Positions 1-5,076 of a DNA stretch of 5,076 nt are shown piece after piece; the first letter of the stretch is position 1, and the number at the start of each line of letters is the position of its first letter. The notes beneath the pieces were generated by a model. It was given only the letters and a program-made list of their open reading frames with translations, was not told where the DNA came from and did not search any database. Position numbers and translations under genes: made by a program. Origin of the DNA: Myxococcota bacterium (GTDB lineage: Bacteria > Myxococcota_A > Polyangia > HGW-17 > JAJRWW01); contig JAJRWW010000690.1 in assembly GCA_024276595.1 (NCBI GenBank), forward strand, positions 1 to 5,076, written 5' to 3'.

Positions 1-174
1 CGCGCCCGCCTGGCGCCGGTGGGAGCCAAGCTCATGAACGTCTGGGACCGCTTCCTGGGCTCCAAGATAAGGACCAGCTCCGACAGCCGCATCATGAAGA
101 TGGTGGTGAACATGGTCCGCAACCTGGTCTCGGACGTGTTCCTGCGCACGGTCACCGCCGTGATGACCCACTAG
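1..174 (+). CDS. C-terminal end of an unrecognised protein (5' end outside the window)
   Basis: Reading frame 1 is open from the left edge to a TAG at 172-174 and gives 57 residues. I do not recognise the family. The visible part is rich in Met, Val, Arg and Lys. From about residue 30 (SRIMKMVVNMVRNLVSDVFL) hydrophobic and charged residues alternate in a way that suggests an amphipathic helix; there is no obvious transmembrane span or Cys. Its stop lies 8 nt before the next start, and the Shine-Dalgarno of the next gene overlaps the TAG. This points to the same transcript as the pilus genes downstream and suggests a role in that system, which is inference from position only. That it is coding rests on the open frame, the spacing and the shared strand, and is fairly sure; its function is unknown. 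Confidence 0.7.
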   Translation, partial: RARLAPVGAKLMNVWDRFLGSKIRTSSDSRIMKMVVNMVRNLVSDVFLRTVTAVMTH

Positions 175-178
175 GAGG
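173..178 (+). promoter_or_regulatory. Ribosome binding site of the TadE-like gene, overlapping the upstream stop
   Basis: AGGAGG is a perfect Shine-Dalgarno core and shares two bases with the upstream TAG stop. It is 4 nt from the ATG at 183, which is short but workable. It supports 183 as the start and suggests that ribosomes ending on the upstream gene re-initiate here. Confidence 0.7.
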
Positions 179-182
179 CCCC

Positions 183-1361
183 ATGCGACCCGGACACCTC
201 AGGCTTCGCCTCCGCTCCCGCAGGGCCCAGGCTCTGACAGAGTTCGCCATCGTGGCCCCGGTCATGGTCACCTGCCTCCTGTTCGCCATGTACTTTTACG
301 AGGTGATCCAGGTCAAGCTCAAGACCCAGGAGATCGCTCGCTTTGCCGCCTGGGAGTTCACCGCGCACCCGCTGCACGACTACCGGACGGGCAAGACCAA
401 CGGCTTCTCCGGCGCCAAGGGCGAGATCCGCGCTGACGTCCTCGTCAAGTACGCCAACCTCAAGAGCGGCACCCTCGGCGTGCAGTCCAAGGCCTTCGCC
501 GTGGGTTGGCTGCCACCTCTGGTCACCATGAGAGATCAGGGCGAGCCCAGGATCCCCGGGGGCTCGCTCGTGAATCAGATTTTCACCTTTGCCGGGTATG
601 CAATCGACTTTCTGTCGGTGCAGGGCATGAGCTACTCCAACCCGGTGCTCCTGGCGATGATGGCCGGCTACTACGGCGAGAAGTACACCTGGTTCGGCGC
701 CGGCTACAACCGCTTCAACCCCCCAGGGAAGTGGAAGTTCAACAAGAAGGGCTACCCCAAGGTGCGAGTGCGCCTGCGCTTTAACAACCTGCTCATCAAC
801 AGGAAGTTCATGCAGAGCTGGTTCGGCCCCGGGCATTTTCTGGGCCGCAGGCGCACCTTCAGGGAGACGGCGACCGTGGTGGCAGACTCCTGGCGACTGA
901 ACTACGGCGACGACATCAAGGGGAAGGTCGACAGGAGCAAGGCCTACTTCAAGCAGGTGGACCGCATGGCCTTTGTCACCCCGTCCATCCGAAACGGGAT
1001 GAAGCTGTGGACCACCTTCATCCAGGCGGCCTCGGGCTTCATCGCCCTGCTCGCCATGCACCCTCCCCTCACCATGAACCCAACAGAGACCGCACTGGTC
1101 TCCATCGCCTACAAGGACCAGGACCCCCACTCGGGCCAGATCGAGGTGAAGGAGGACCACCAGGACGGACCACAGAAGTACGACACCATGCCCATGAACT
1201 ACAAGGACTCCGAGCTGGTCAAGGCCCTGAAGATGCGCAAGAACAACTTCATGGGCTGCAATGAGCCGGAGAAGCTGGGCTGCTTCGACTCCCTCGCCTC
1301 GGACAACCCCTTTGGTGACTACGTGCTGCCACCAGAGTCGAGCGGGCAGGGAAGCCCCTGA
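183..1361 (+). CDS. Oversized TadE/TadG-like pseudopilin (Tad pilus assembly)
   Basis: This 392-residue protein has a type IVb prepilin-like N-terminus. A basic leader (residues 1-14, six Arg in positions 7-14) is followed by AQALTEF at 15-21 and a single hydrophobic helix at about 22-42. If a TadV/CpaA-type peptidase cuts after Ala15, Glu20 sits at +5, the position conserved in pilins. TadE and TadG are membrane-anchored pseudopilins needed for assembly of Flp pili; the bulk of this protein should lie in the periplasm or outside. It is about twice the length I expect for TadE and closer to TadG, but I see no von Willebrand A-type motif. The large C-terminal part (about 43-392) is unrecognised, with a moderately hydrophobic stretch near 277-296 and two Cys at 359 and 367 that could form a disulfide. 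Ala rather than Gly at -1 is less usual. The start is supported by AGGAGG at 173-178 and by the leader. TadE-like membership is likely; the exact role is inferred. Confidence 0.82.
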   Translation: MRPGHLRLRLRSRRAQALTEFAIVAPVMVTCLLFAMYFYEVIQVKLKTQEIARFAAWEFTAHPLHDYRTGKTNGFSGAKGEIRADVLVKYANLKSGTLGVQSKAFAVGWLPPLVTMRDQGEPRIPGGSLVNQIFTFAGYAIDFLSVQGMSYSNPVLLAMMAGYYGEKYTWFGAGYNRFNPPGKWKFNKKGYPKVRVRLRFNNLLINRKFMQSWFGPGHFLGRRRTFRETATVVADSWRLNYGDDIKGKVDRSKAYFKQVDRMAFVTPSIRNGMKLWTTFIQAASGFIALLAMHPPLTMNPTETALVSIAYKDQDPHSGQIEVKEDHQDGPQKYDTMPMNYKDSELVKALKMRKNNFMGCNEPEKLGCFDSLASDNPFGDYVLPPESSGQGSP

Positions 1362-1364
1362 TCC

Positions 1365-1371
1365 AGAGGAG
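1365..1371 (+). promoter_or_regulatory. Ribosome binding site of the two-repeat protein gene
   Basis: AGAGGAG lies in the 15-nt gap after the TadE-like stop, 5 nt before the ATG at 1377. It fixes the start of the next gene and leaves no room for a separate promoter. Confidence 0.65.
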
Positions 1372-1376
1372 ACGCC

Positions 1377-2198
1377 ATGACCAAGCTAGCCAAGATATCC
1401 GTGGTCGTCTTCGTCGCCGCTGGCATTGCTTTCATGGGCCTGCTGGCCGGTGGGCAACACAGGGGCGCCGAAGCTCGTCATGAGGTGGACCTCATGCGCG
1501 GCCATTATCCCTTCCCCATGCCTCGGTACCCGGGGGTCAAGGAGTACCCCATGGGCAGCTCCCTCACGGTGGGATCCAGCCACCTGAAGATGTCCTACTT
1601 TCACACACGTGACGACACCCTCAAGGTGGCCAGCTTCTATGCTGGCCAGTGGAAGGCCGCAGGGCACTACGTCACCGAGGACATCTCACCGCAGGGCGGC
1701 GTGGTGGGCGCCTACGACCCCGCCAGGGGCATTCTGAGGCAGGTCCTGATCAAGTCTGCCAGCGGCACCACCGCGGTATACCCATCCATGCTCACCGAGC
1801 CCCTACGGCCGGCCACTGGCAGCTACGCCACGAGCCCGGACGTCCCCCTCTACCCCGGGGCAGAGGGCGTGCTGCGCTTTGGCGCCAGGGATCCGGGGCA
1901 CCGCAGCAAGGTCACCATGTACACCAACTATGGGGGCCTGGCCAACAACGTGGAGTTCTTCCGCTCCAACCTCCCGGAGCATGGCTGGCGAGAGGTCAAG
2001 AGCAAGGGCCAGCCCCTGCTGCCCACGGAGTTCCACGCCAACATGACCTTCCACAAGGGCAAGCGCGAGCTCACCCTCAACATCACCCAGATGGACAAGG
2101 AGGGGCGAGTTCGGGTGCACATGGCCGAGGCCACAGGTGACGAGCTGGGCTACCCGGGCGCCGCCCCGGGCGCCCGCTGGGGAGCAAAGGCACCATGA
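1377..2198 (+). CDS. Secreted or membrane-anchored protein with two YPG...FY...GW repeats, within the pilus operon
   Basis: The protein has 273 residues and no Cys. Lys3 and Lys6 precede a hydrophobic helix at about 7-25, which is a signal peptide (possible cut after AEA at 31-33) or an uncleaved anchor; with no lipobox Cys it is not a lipoprotein. Two similar units follow. Unit 1 has RYPG at 50-53, MSYFHT at 72-77, FY at 87-88 and a Gly at 96. Unit 2 has LYPG at 158-161, TMYTNY at 180-185, FF at 194-195 and HGW at 202-204. Each is followed by an apparent beta-strand region (about 119-138 and 227-250). This YPG...T...FY...GW layout resembles small domains seen in many uncharacterised exported bacterial proteins; no function is established to my knowledge. 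The tail (about 257-273) is rich in Gly, Ala and Pro. The gene sits between a TadE-like and a Flp-like pilin gene and overlaps the latter by 4 nt, so a pilus accessory role is inferred. Confidence 0.8.
   Translation: MTKLAKISVVVFVAAGIAFMGLLAGGQHRGAEARHEVDLMRGHYPFPMPRYPGVKEYPMGSSLTVGSSHLKMSYFHTRDDTLKVASFYAGQWKAAGHYVTEDISPQGGVVGAYDPARGILRQVLIKSASGTTAVYPSMLTEPLRPATGSYATSPDVPLYPGAEGVLRFGARDPGHRSKVTMYTNYGGLANNVEFFRSNLPEHGWREVKSKGQPLLPTEFHANMTFHKGKRELTLNITQMDKEGRVRVHMAEATGDELGYPGAAPGARWGAKAP
2179..2184 (+). promoter_or_regulatory. Ribosome binding site of the Flp-like pilin gene, inside the preceding gene
   Basis: GGGGAG lies 10 nt before the ATG at 2195, within the last codons of the two-repeat protein gene. 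With the ATGA overlap at 2195-2198 it supports translational coupling. Confidence 0.5.
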
Positions 2199-2380
2199 GG
2201 CTCCCAGGGCATTTTGGCCGACAGCGCTCGGGCCAAGCGGTGACGGAGTACTCCCTGGTGGTCTTCGCAGTGATGGGCCTGGGGCTCATCGGAGGGTGGA
2301 ACCTGATCCCTGCCTTCATCAGCGCCTTTCAGCGCTACTTCGACGGCTTCTACATACTGCTGAACCTGCCGATACCGTAG
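2195..2380 (+). CDS. Flp-type (type IVb) pilin-like small protein
   Basis: This 61-residue protein has the layout of Flp pilins. A short basic leader (1-13) ends in SGQAVTEY, with Gly13 at -1, Glu18 at +5 and Tyr19 at +6; the Glu-Tyr pair is typical of the Flp family. A hydrophobic helix follows at about 20-33 (LVVFAVMGLGLIGG), then an aromatic C-terminal part (RYFDGFYILLNLPIP). Such proteins are cut by a prepilin peptidase after the Gly and assembled into a filament by the Tad ATPase and inner-membrane platform, none of which is in this window. The ATG overlaps the upstream TGA (ATGA, 2195-2198), with GGGGAG 10 nt before it. Major pilins are usually made in large excess, so a place at the end of an operon, coupled to an accessory gene, points to a minor pilin or pseudopilin; this is inference. 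The size is normal for the family (about 50-70 residues). Confidence 0.82.
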   Translation: MRLPGHFGRQRSGQAVTEYSLVVFAVMGLGLIGGWNLIPAFISAFQRYFDGFYILLNLPIP

Positions 2381-2402
2381 AGCCTCGCCGGGAAGGGCCC
2401 CG
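2381..2402. other. 22-bp convergent junction between two operons
   Basis: The plus-strand pilin gene stops at 2380 and the minus-strand reductase gene stops at 2403, both with TAG. The gap is GC-rich and allows only a 4-bp stem (CGGG 2389-2392 with CCCG 2399-2402) with no U-run on either strand. I do not call an intrinsic terminator. Ends may rely on Rho, or transcripts may run into the opposite gene. Confidence 0.6.
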
Positions 2403-3578
2403 CTACAGACGGATCCGGAGGTCTCCCAGCGGGTGGGTGACACAGCCGTGGATGTACCCTCGCTCCCGGTCGGCCTCCCGCGTGCCGGTTTGCTCGGAGA
2501 CGAAGACCTCCCCGGAGAGCAGCTTGACGCGGCAGACGCTGCACTCTCCTGAGCGGCAGAGAGAGCGAGCCGCCACGCCGTGCCGCTCCAGGGCCACCAG
2601 GATGGGCTCGCCCGCCCTGGCGGCGATGGTCGTTCCACCCTCGATGGCCAGCTCGAAGGAGTCATTCGGGGAGACGCTCTTCGGCCAGCCGGGCAAGGAT
2701 GTGACATGGGTGGCTGCCCCGTAGAGCTCCCGGCGGATCCGCGAGCGGGGCACACCCAGCTCCTCCAACGCGGCCATGCAGAGGCTGGTCATGGCCAGGG
2801 GGCCACACAGATAGAAGGTCTTTCCGTCCAGGTCCCCGACCGCGGATCCAATGCGCTCGGCGTCCAAGAGCCCTGATGGGCCACGGTAGCCCTCGGTTGG
2901 CTCCGAGATGACCGAGGTGTACGAGAACCTGGGGCTCGACTCGGCCAGGTGGCTGAGCTCCGCACCGAAGATCACGTCGTCCGGCGTCCGGCTGCCATGC
3001 ACCAGGCGCACCCTCACGGGCCAACCCTGGCTGTCCCAGTGGCGAACCATGCTCGCAAAGGGAGTCACGCCGCTCCCCCCCGCCAGGAGCACCAGGTCAG
3101 AGCCGTCGATGAGGGGCTCATGGAAGAAGCTGCCAGCGGGTCCGCTGGAGACCAGCTCGTCTCCCTCGGAGATGACCGCCAGCAGGTGCGGAGCCACGAA
3201 GCCCCCCGGCCGGTCGCGCACGGTGAGATCCAGGTACGGAGCCCCAGGCCGCGAGGAGATGCTGTAGGGCCTGCTCACCTCCGCTCCGTTCATGGGCACC
3301 CGCAGGCTGACATACTGCCCGGGATGGAAGGGAGGCACGGGCCCGTCCATTCGCTGGAAACGGAAGGTCCGGGTGCTGGGGGTCTCCTGGATGACCTCCT
3401 GCACCCGAAGGAGCATTGAGCTGGGGTGGATCCGTGCCACCGCCTGTGCGGCCGCAGAGGTGTAGGCGGCCACGGAGTAGTCCGTCTCCCGTCTGAACCT
3501 GGGCAGGATCAGCTTCTGGAGCCCGAGCCTGAGGTAGCCCACCATGCCGGAGAGGTCTGCAAAGCGCCTGAGCATCAT
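2403..3578 (-). CDS. NAD(P)H-dependent flavin reductase with C-terminal [2Fe-2S] ferredoxin domain
   Basis: This 391-residue three-domain electron-transfer protein moves electrons from NAD(P)H through a flavin to a plant-type iron-sulfur cluster and on to a partner oxidoreductase. The flavin-binding barrel spans about 55-155, with HPGQY at 85-89 and the flavin motif RPYS at 103-106. The nicotinamide-binding domain spans about 160-285, with GGSGVTP at 167-173 and CGP at 258-260. The ferredoxin domain spans about 305-391 with a complete cluster motif: Cys341, Cys346, Cys349 and Cys379 (C-x4-C-x2-C-x29-C). This order matches reductases of the PaaE/Hcr type and those serving membrane desaturases. 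An extra N-terminal segment of about 54 residues has a basic, hydrophobic stretch (GYLRLGLQKLILPRF, 14-28) that could touch a membrane. Start: tandem ATGs at 3578 and 3575; open frame further upstream runs antisense-fashion through the neighbouring gene and is not part of this one. The gene overlaps the stop of the FAD oxidoreductase upstream, so the two are probably co-translated partners. The partner and substrate are inferred. Confidence 0.92.
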   Translation of the reverse strand: MMLRRFADLSGMVGYLRLGLQKLILPRFRRETDYSVAAYTSAAAQAVARIHPSSMLLRVQEVIQETPSTRTFRFQRMDGPVPPFHPGQYVSLRVPMNGAEVSRPYSISSRPGAPYLDLTVRDRPGGFVAPHLLAVISEGDELVSSGPAGSFFHEPLIDGSDLVLLAGGSGVTPFASMVRHWDSQGWPVRVRLVHGSRTPDDVIFGAELSHLAESSPRFSYTSVISEPTEGYRGPSGLLDAERIGSAVGDLDGKTFYLCGPLAMTSLCMAALEELGVPRSRIRRELYGAATHVTSLPGWPKSVSPNDSFELAIEGGTTIAARAGEPILVALERHGVAARSLCRSGECSVCRVKLLSGEVFVSEQTGTREADRERGYIHGCVTHPLGDLRIRL

Positions 3579-5076
3579 CGCACCCCCTTGCCGTTCTCGC
3601 CGCGGTAGCTCAGGGCCATGTCGGCGGCGGTCTGGCCCGACATCATGCAGGGCTCGAAGCCCCCCCCGGGCTGGGTGAAGGCCCCGGCAAAGAAGAGACC
3701 ACCGAGGGGCCCCCGCGCGCTCATGCGCAGCACGCTGTGGTCGAAGGCGGTGTTGGCGAAGCCATAGACCGCTCCGTCGAGGGTGTTCAAAAAGCGCATG
3801 TTGGTAAGGGGAGTGGCCACCTCCACCACCTCTGCGCGCTCCCGCAGGCTGGGGCTGACCCGCTCGGCGAGGCGGAGCATCCCCTCGGCAACCTTGCGCT
3901 TCGTGTCCAGGTACTCCGAGGGGGGAACCCGGGTCCACGGCTCTCCATGCTGCAAGATCGTGGTCACCACCAGGCTCGTGCCGGGCGGAGAGATGTCGGG
4001 GCTCACCGTGTTGTAGCAGGTCACCAGGGCAGCAGATGGCGGGGCCAGGATGTCGGCCATGCTGCCAGCGGAAGCGTCCAGGTCGTAGTGGTCGCTGACA
4101 AAGTTCTCGTGGTGGACGAACCCCAGCTCCTCTGGGGAGGCGTCCACGCCCATGTAGACGTTCACGCTCGATGGTCCCCTGCGCCGGGGACCCAGCAGGT
4201 CGAAGAAGCGGCTGGGCACCGTCTCCAGGCCGATGAGATCGTGACAGGTGGTCACGGGGTCTGCGTTGGAGACCACCACGTCCGCCAGGATCTCCTCGTC
4301 CTCCTCGGTGATGACCCCGGTGACCCGCCCACCCTCGACGGTGATCCTCCGGGCGCCGCAGTTGTAGCGCACCTCGCCGCCGTTCTCCTCGATCACCTCC
4401 ACGAAGGCGTTGGACAGGGCCTGGGAGCGCCCCTTCACATAGACGGGACCGATATCCATGTAGGTGCCCATGGCAGTGGCAAAGTAGAGGAAGGAGACCT
4501 TGGAAGGCCCGAGGCCGAAGTAGCCCCAGTACTGCGAGAGCACGGCCCGGGCGCGCTCGTCGCGCACGTAGTGGTTCAGCACCTCCCCCCAGGTGGCTGG
4601 CAGCAGCCCAAGGGCCCGACGGTACTTGAGCACCAGCTTGAGGGGGTTCCCATGCTTCTGCTCATCCAGCGCGCGGATGGAGTCGTTGAAGTCGAACAGC
4701 ATCTCCAGGAAGGCACGGATTGAGTCCGACGCCTGCGGGAAGGCGTCGCACATTGTCGCCAGGTAGGCCTCCCGACCCACGGGGAGGACCAGGTCCACGT
4801 CCGGGAACACCGACCGGTAGAGGTGATCGATGGGGATGAACTCCACCCTGTCCGCCACACCCAGCTCCGCCAGGTAGCGATACAGGGAGCCCCGGTTGCC
4901 GGGCCGCCCCACCCCGGACAGCTCGTGCAGGGCCACCTCGAACTCGAACCTGCCGCGCACGAAGCTGGTGGCATAGCCGCCGGGCACGTTGTGGCGCTCG
5001 AGCAGGAGCACACGCTGATGCATCCGGGAGAGGCGGGCAGCGGCGGAGAGACCGCCCAGGCCCGCTCCAACAACAA
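3575..5076 (-). CDS. FAD-dependent oxidoreductase, phytoene desaturase / carotenoid isomerase / retinol saturase superfamily (5' end cut off)
   Basis: The minus-strand frame stays open to the window edge, giving 499 residues. The ATG at 5023 is internal: the 17 codons before it encode VVGAGLGGLSAAARLSR, the first strand and GxGxxG of the FAD-binding Rossmann fold, so only a few N-terminal residues are missing. Numbered from the edge: GAGLGG 3-8, acidic end of strand 2 at Glu26, PGGYATSF 31-38 and ALHELSG 48-54. A middle segment (GPVYVKGRSQALSNAF, 209-224) leads to a second FAD-contact region, ADVVVSNADP at 264-273. TPLTNMRF lies at 421-428, then the C-terminal FAD motif GLFFAGAFTQPGGGFEP at 459-475. 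Known members desaturate, isomerise or saturate polyenes such as carotenoids and retinol. The HE after the GGYATSF block is more like retinol saturase and related reductases than classical CrtI, a weak resemblance. No carotenoid genes are visible. The overlapping ferredoxin-reductase gene suggests it receives or hands over electrons. The family is sure; the substrate is unknown. Confidence 0.9.
   Translation of the reverse strand, partial: VVGAGLGGLSAAARLSRMHQRVLLLERHNVPGGYATSFVRGRFEFEVALHELSGVGRPGNRGSLYRYLAELGVADRVEFIPIDHLYRSVFPDVDLVLPVGREAYLATMCDAFPQASDSIRAFLEMLFDFNDSIRALDEQKHGNPLKLVLKYRRALGLLPATWGEVLNHYVRDERARAVLSQYWGYFGLGPSKVSFLYFATAMGTYMDIGPVYVKGRSQALSNAFVEVIEENGGEVRYNCGARRITVEGGRVTGVITEEDEEILADVVVSNADPVTTCHDLIGLETVPSRFFDLLGPRRRGPSSVNVYMGVDASPEELGFVHHENFVSDHYDLDASAGSMADILAPPSAALVTCYNTVSPDISPPGTSLVVTTILQHGEPWTRVPPSEYLDTKRKVAEGMLRLAERVSPSLRERAEVVEVATPLTNMRFLNTLDGAVYGFANTAFDHSVLRMSARGPLGGLFFAGAFTQPGGGFEPCMMSGQTAADMALSYRGENGKGVR
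3582..3589 (-). promoter_or_regulatory. Ribosome binding site of the ferredoxin-reductase gene; two possible starts
   Basis: On the minus strand AAGGGGGT lies inside the last codons of the FAD oxidoreductase gene. The purine run ends 4 nt before the first ATG (3578-3576) and 7 nt before the second (3575-3573). The second has the better spacing and would make a 1-nt TGATG overlap instead of the 4-nt ATGA. Either choice changes the protein by one Met only, and both imply coupling. Confidence 0.55.

Noticed and set aside
171..1160. Long minus-strand open frame (329 codons) opposite the TadE-like gene
   Set aside because: Its product is His/Gly/Val-rich low-order sequence with no motif, typical of the antisense frame of a GC-rich gene. 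The plus frame has a ribosome binding site, prepilin motif and operon spacing.
2376..2406. Inverted repeat GTAG...CTAC around the convergent junction as a bidirectional terminator
   Set aside because: Two facing TAG stops preceded by similar codons give this match trivially; the stem does not continue inward and there is no U-run.
2083..2755. Several overlapping frames on both strands across the convergent junction
   Set aside because: They cross stop codons of the supported genes in other frames, show Arg/Pro/Ser-rich composition and have no start signal or motif.
3579..3938. Extension of the ferredoxin-reductase frame by 120 codons upstream of the tandem ATG
   Set aside because: It runs out of frame through the C-terminal FAD motif region of the neighbouring gene, is Arg/Gly/Pro-rich, and would ignore the well-placed Shine-Dalgarno and ATGA overlap.
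3737..4723. Plus-strand open frame of 328 codons opposite the FAD oxidoreductase
   Set aside because: The opposite frame carries clear FAD motifs along its whole length. This one is His/Gly/Val-rich without recognisable features.
3575..5023. ATG at 5023 as the start of the FAD oxidoreductase
   Set aside because: The 17 in-frame codons before it encode the GxGxxG part of the Rossmann fold, so the real start lies beyond the window edge.
1..5076. Mobile element, CRISPR, tRNA or phage features
   Set aside because: I saw no terminal inverted repeats, transposase or integrase motifs, regularly spaced repeats or tRNA-like cloverleaf sequence; almost every base is assigned to a supported gene.

Overview
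The window is GC-rich, densely coding DNA: six protein genes in two convergent operons, with no RNA gene, CRISPR array, insertion sequence or origin that I can see. The high GC, common AGG arginine codons and a Tad-type pilin module with an atypical, oversized TadE-like protein fit a delta-proteobacterium in the broad sense (Myxococcota-like). This is an impression from style; nothing here fixes the taxon.

Left half (1-2380, plus strand): a compact run of surface-appendage genes. It starts with the last 57 codons of an unrecognised protein. Next is a 392-residue TadE/TadG-like pseudopilin (183-1361). Then comes a 273-residue secreted or membrane-anchored protein built from two copies of a YPG...FY...GW unit (1377-2198). 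Last is a 61-residue Flp-type (type IVb) pilin-like protein (2195-2380). Gaps are 8 nt, 15 nt and a 4-nt ATGA overlap, so the four genes are probably one transcript. Two of the products carry the prepilin signature (small residue, then Q-A-x-T-E, with Glu at +5), so both should be matured by a TadV/CpaA-type prepilin peptidase encoded elsewhere. The two-repeat protein between them looks like an uncharacterised accessory of this pilus system.

Right half (2403-5076, minus strand): a two-gene redox operon read toward the pilus genes. The upstream gene, cut by the right edge, encodes an FAD-dependent oxidoreductase of the phytoene desaturase / carotenoid isomerase / retinol saturase superfamily. 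It overlaps by 4 nt a gene for an NAD(P)H-dependent flavin reductase with a C-terminal plant-type [2Fe-2S] ferredoxin domain. The arrangement suggests that the reductase passes electrons from NAD(P)H to its neighbour, perhaps for polyene or lipid reduction. The substrate cannot be read from the sequence.

The two operons meet tail to tail across only 22 bp (2381-2402), with no convincing intrinsic terminator. No stretch longer than 300 bases lacks a gene. The best candidates for undescribed biology are the two-repeat protein inside the pilus operon and the coupled saturase/desaturase-like plus ferredoxin-reductase pair.
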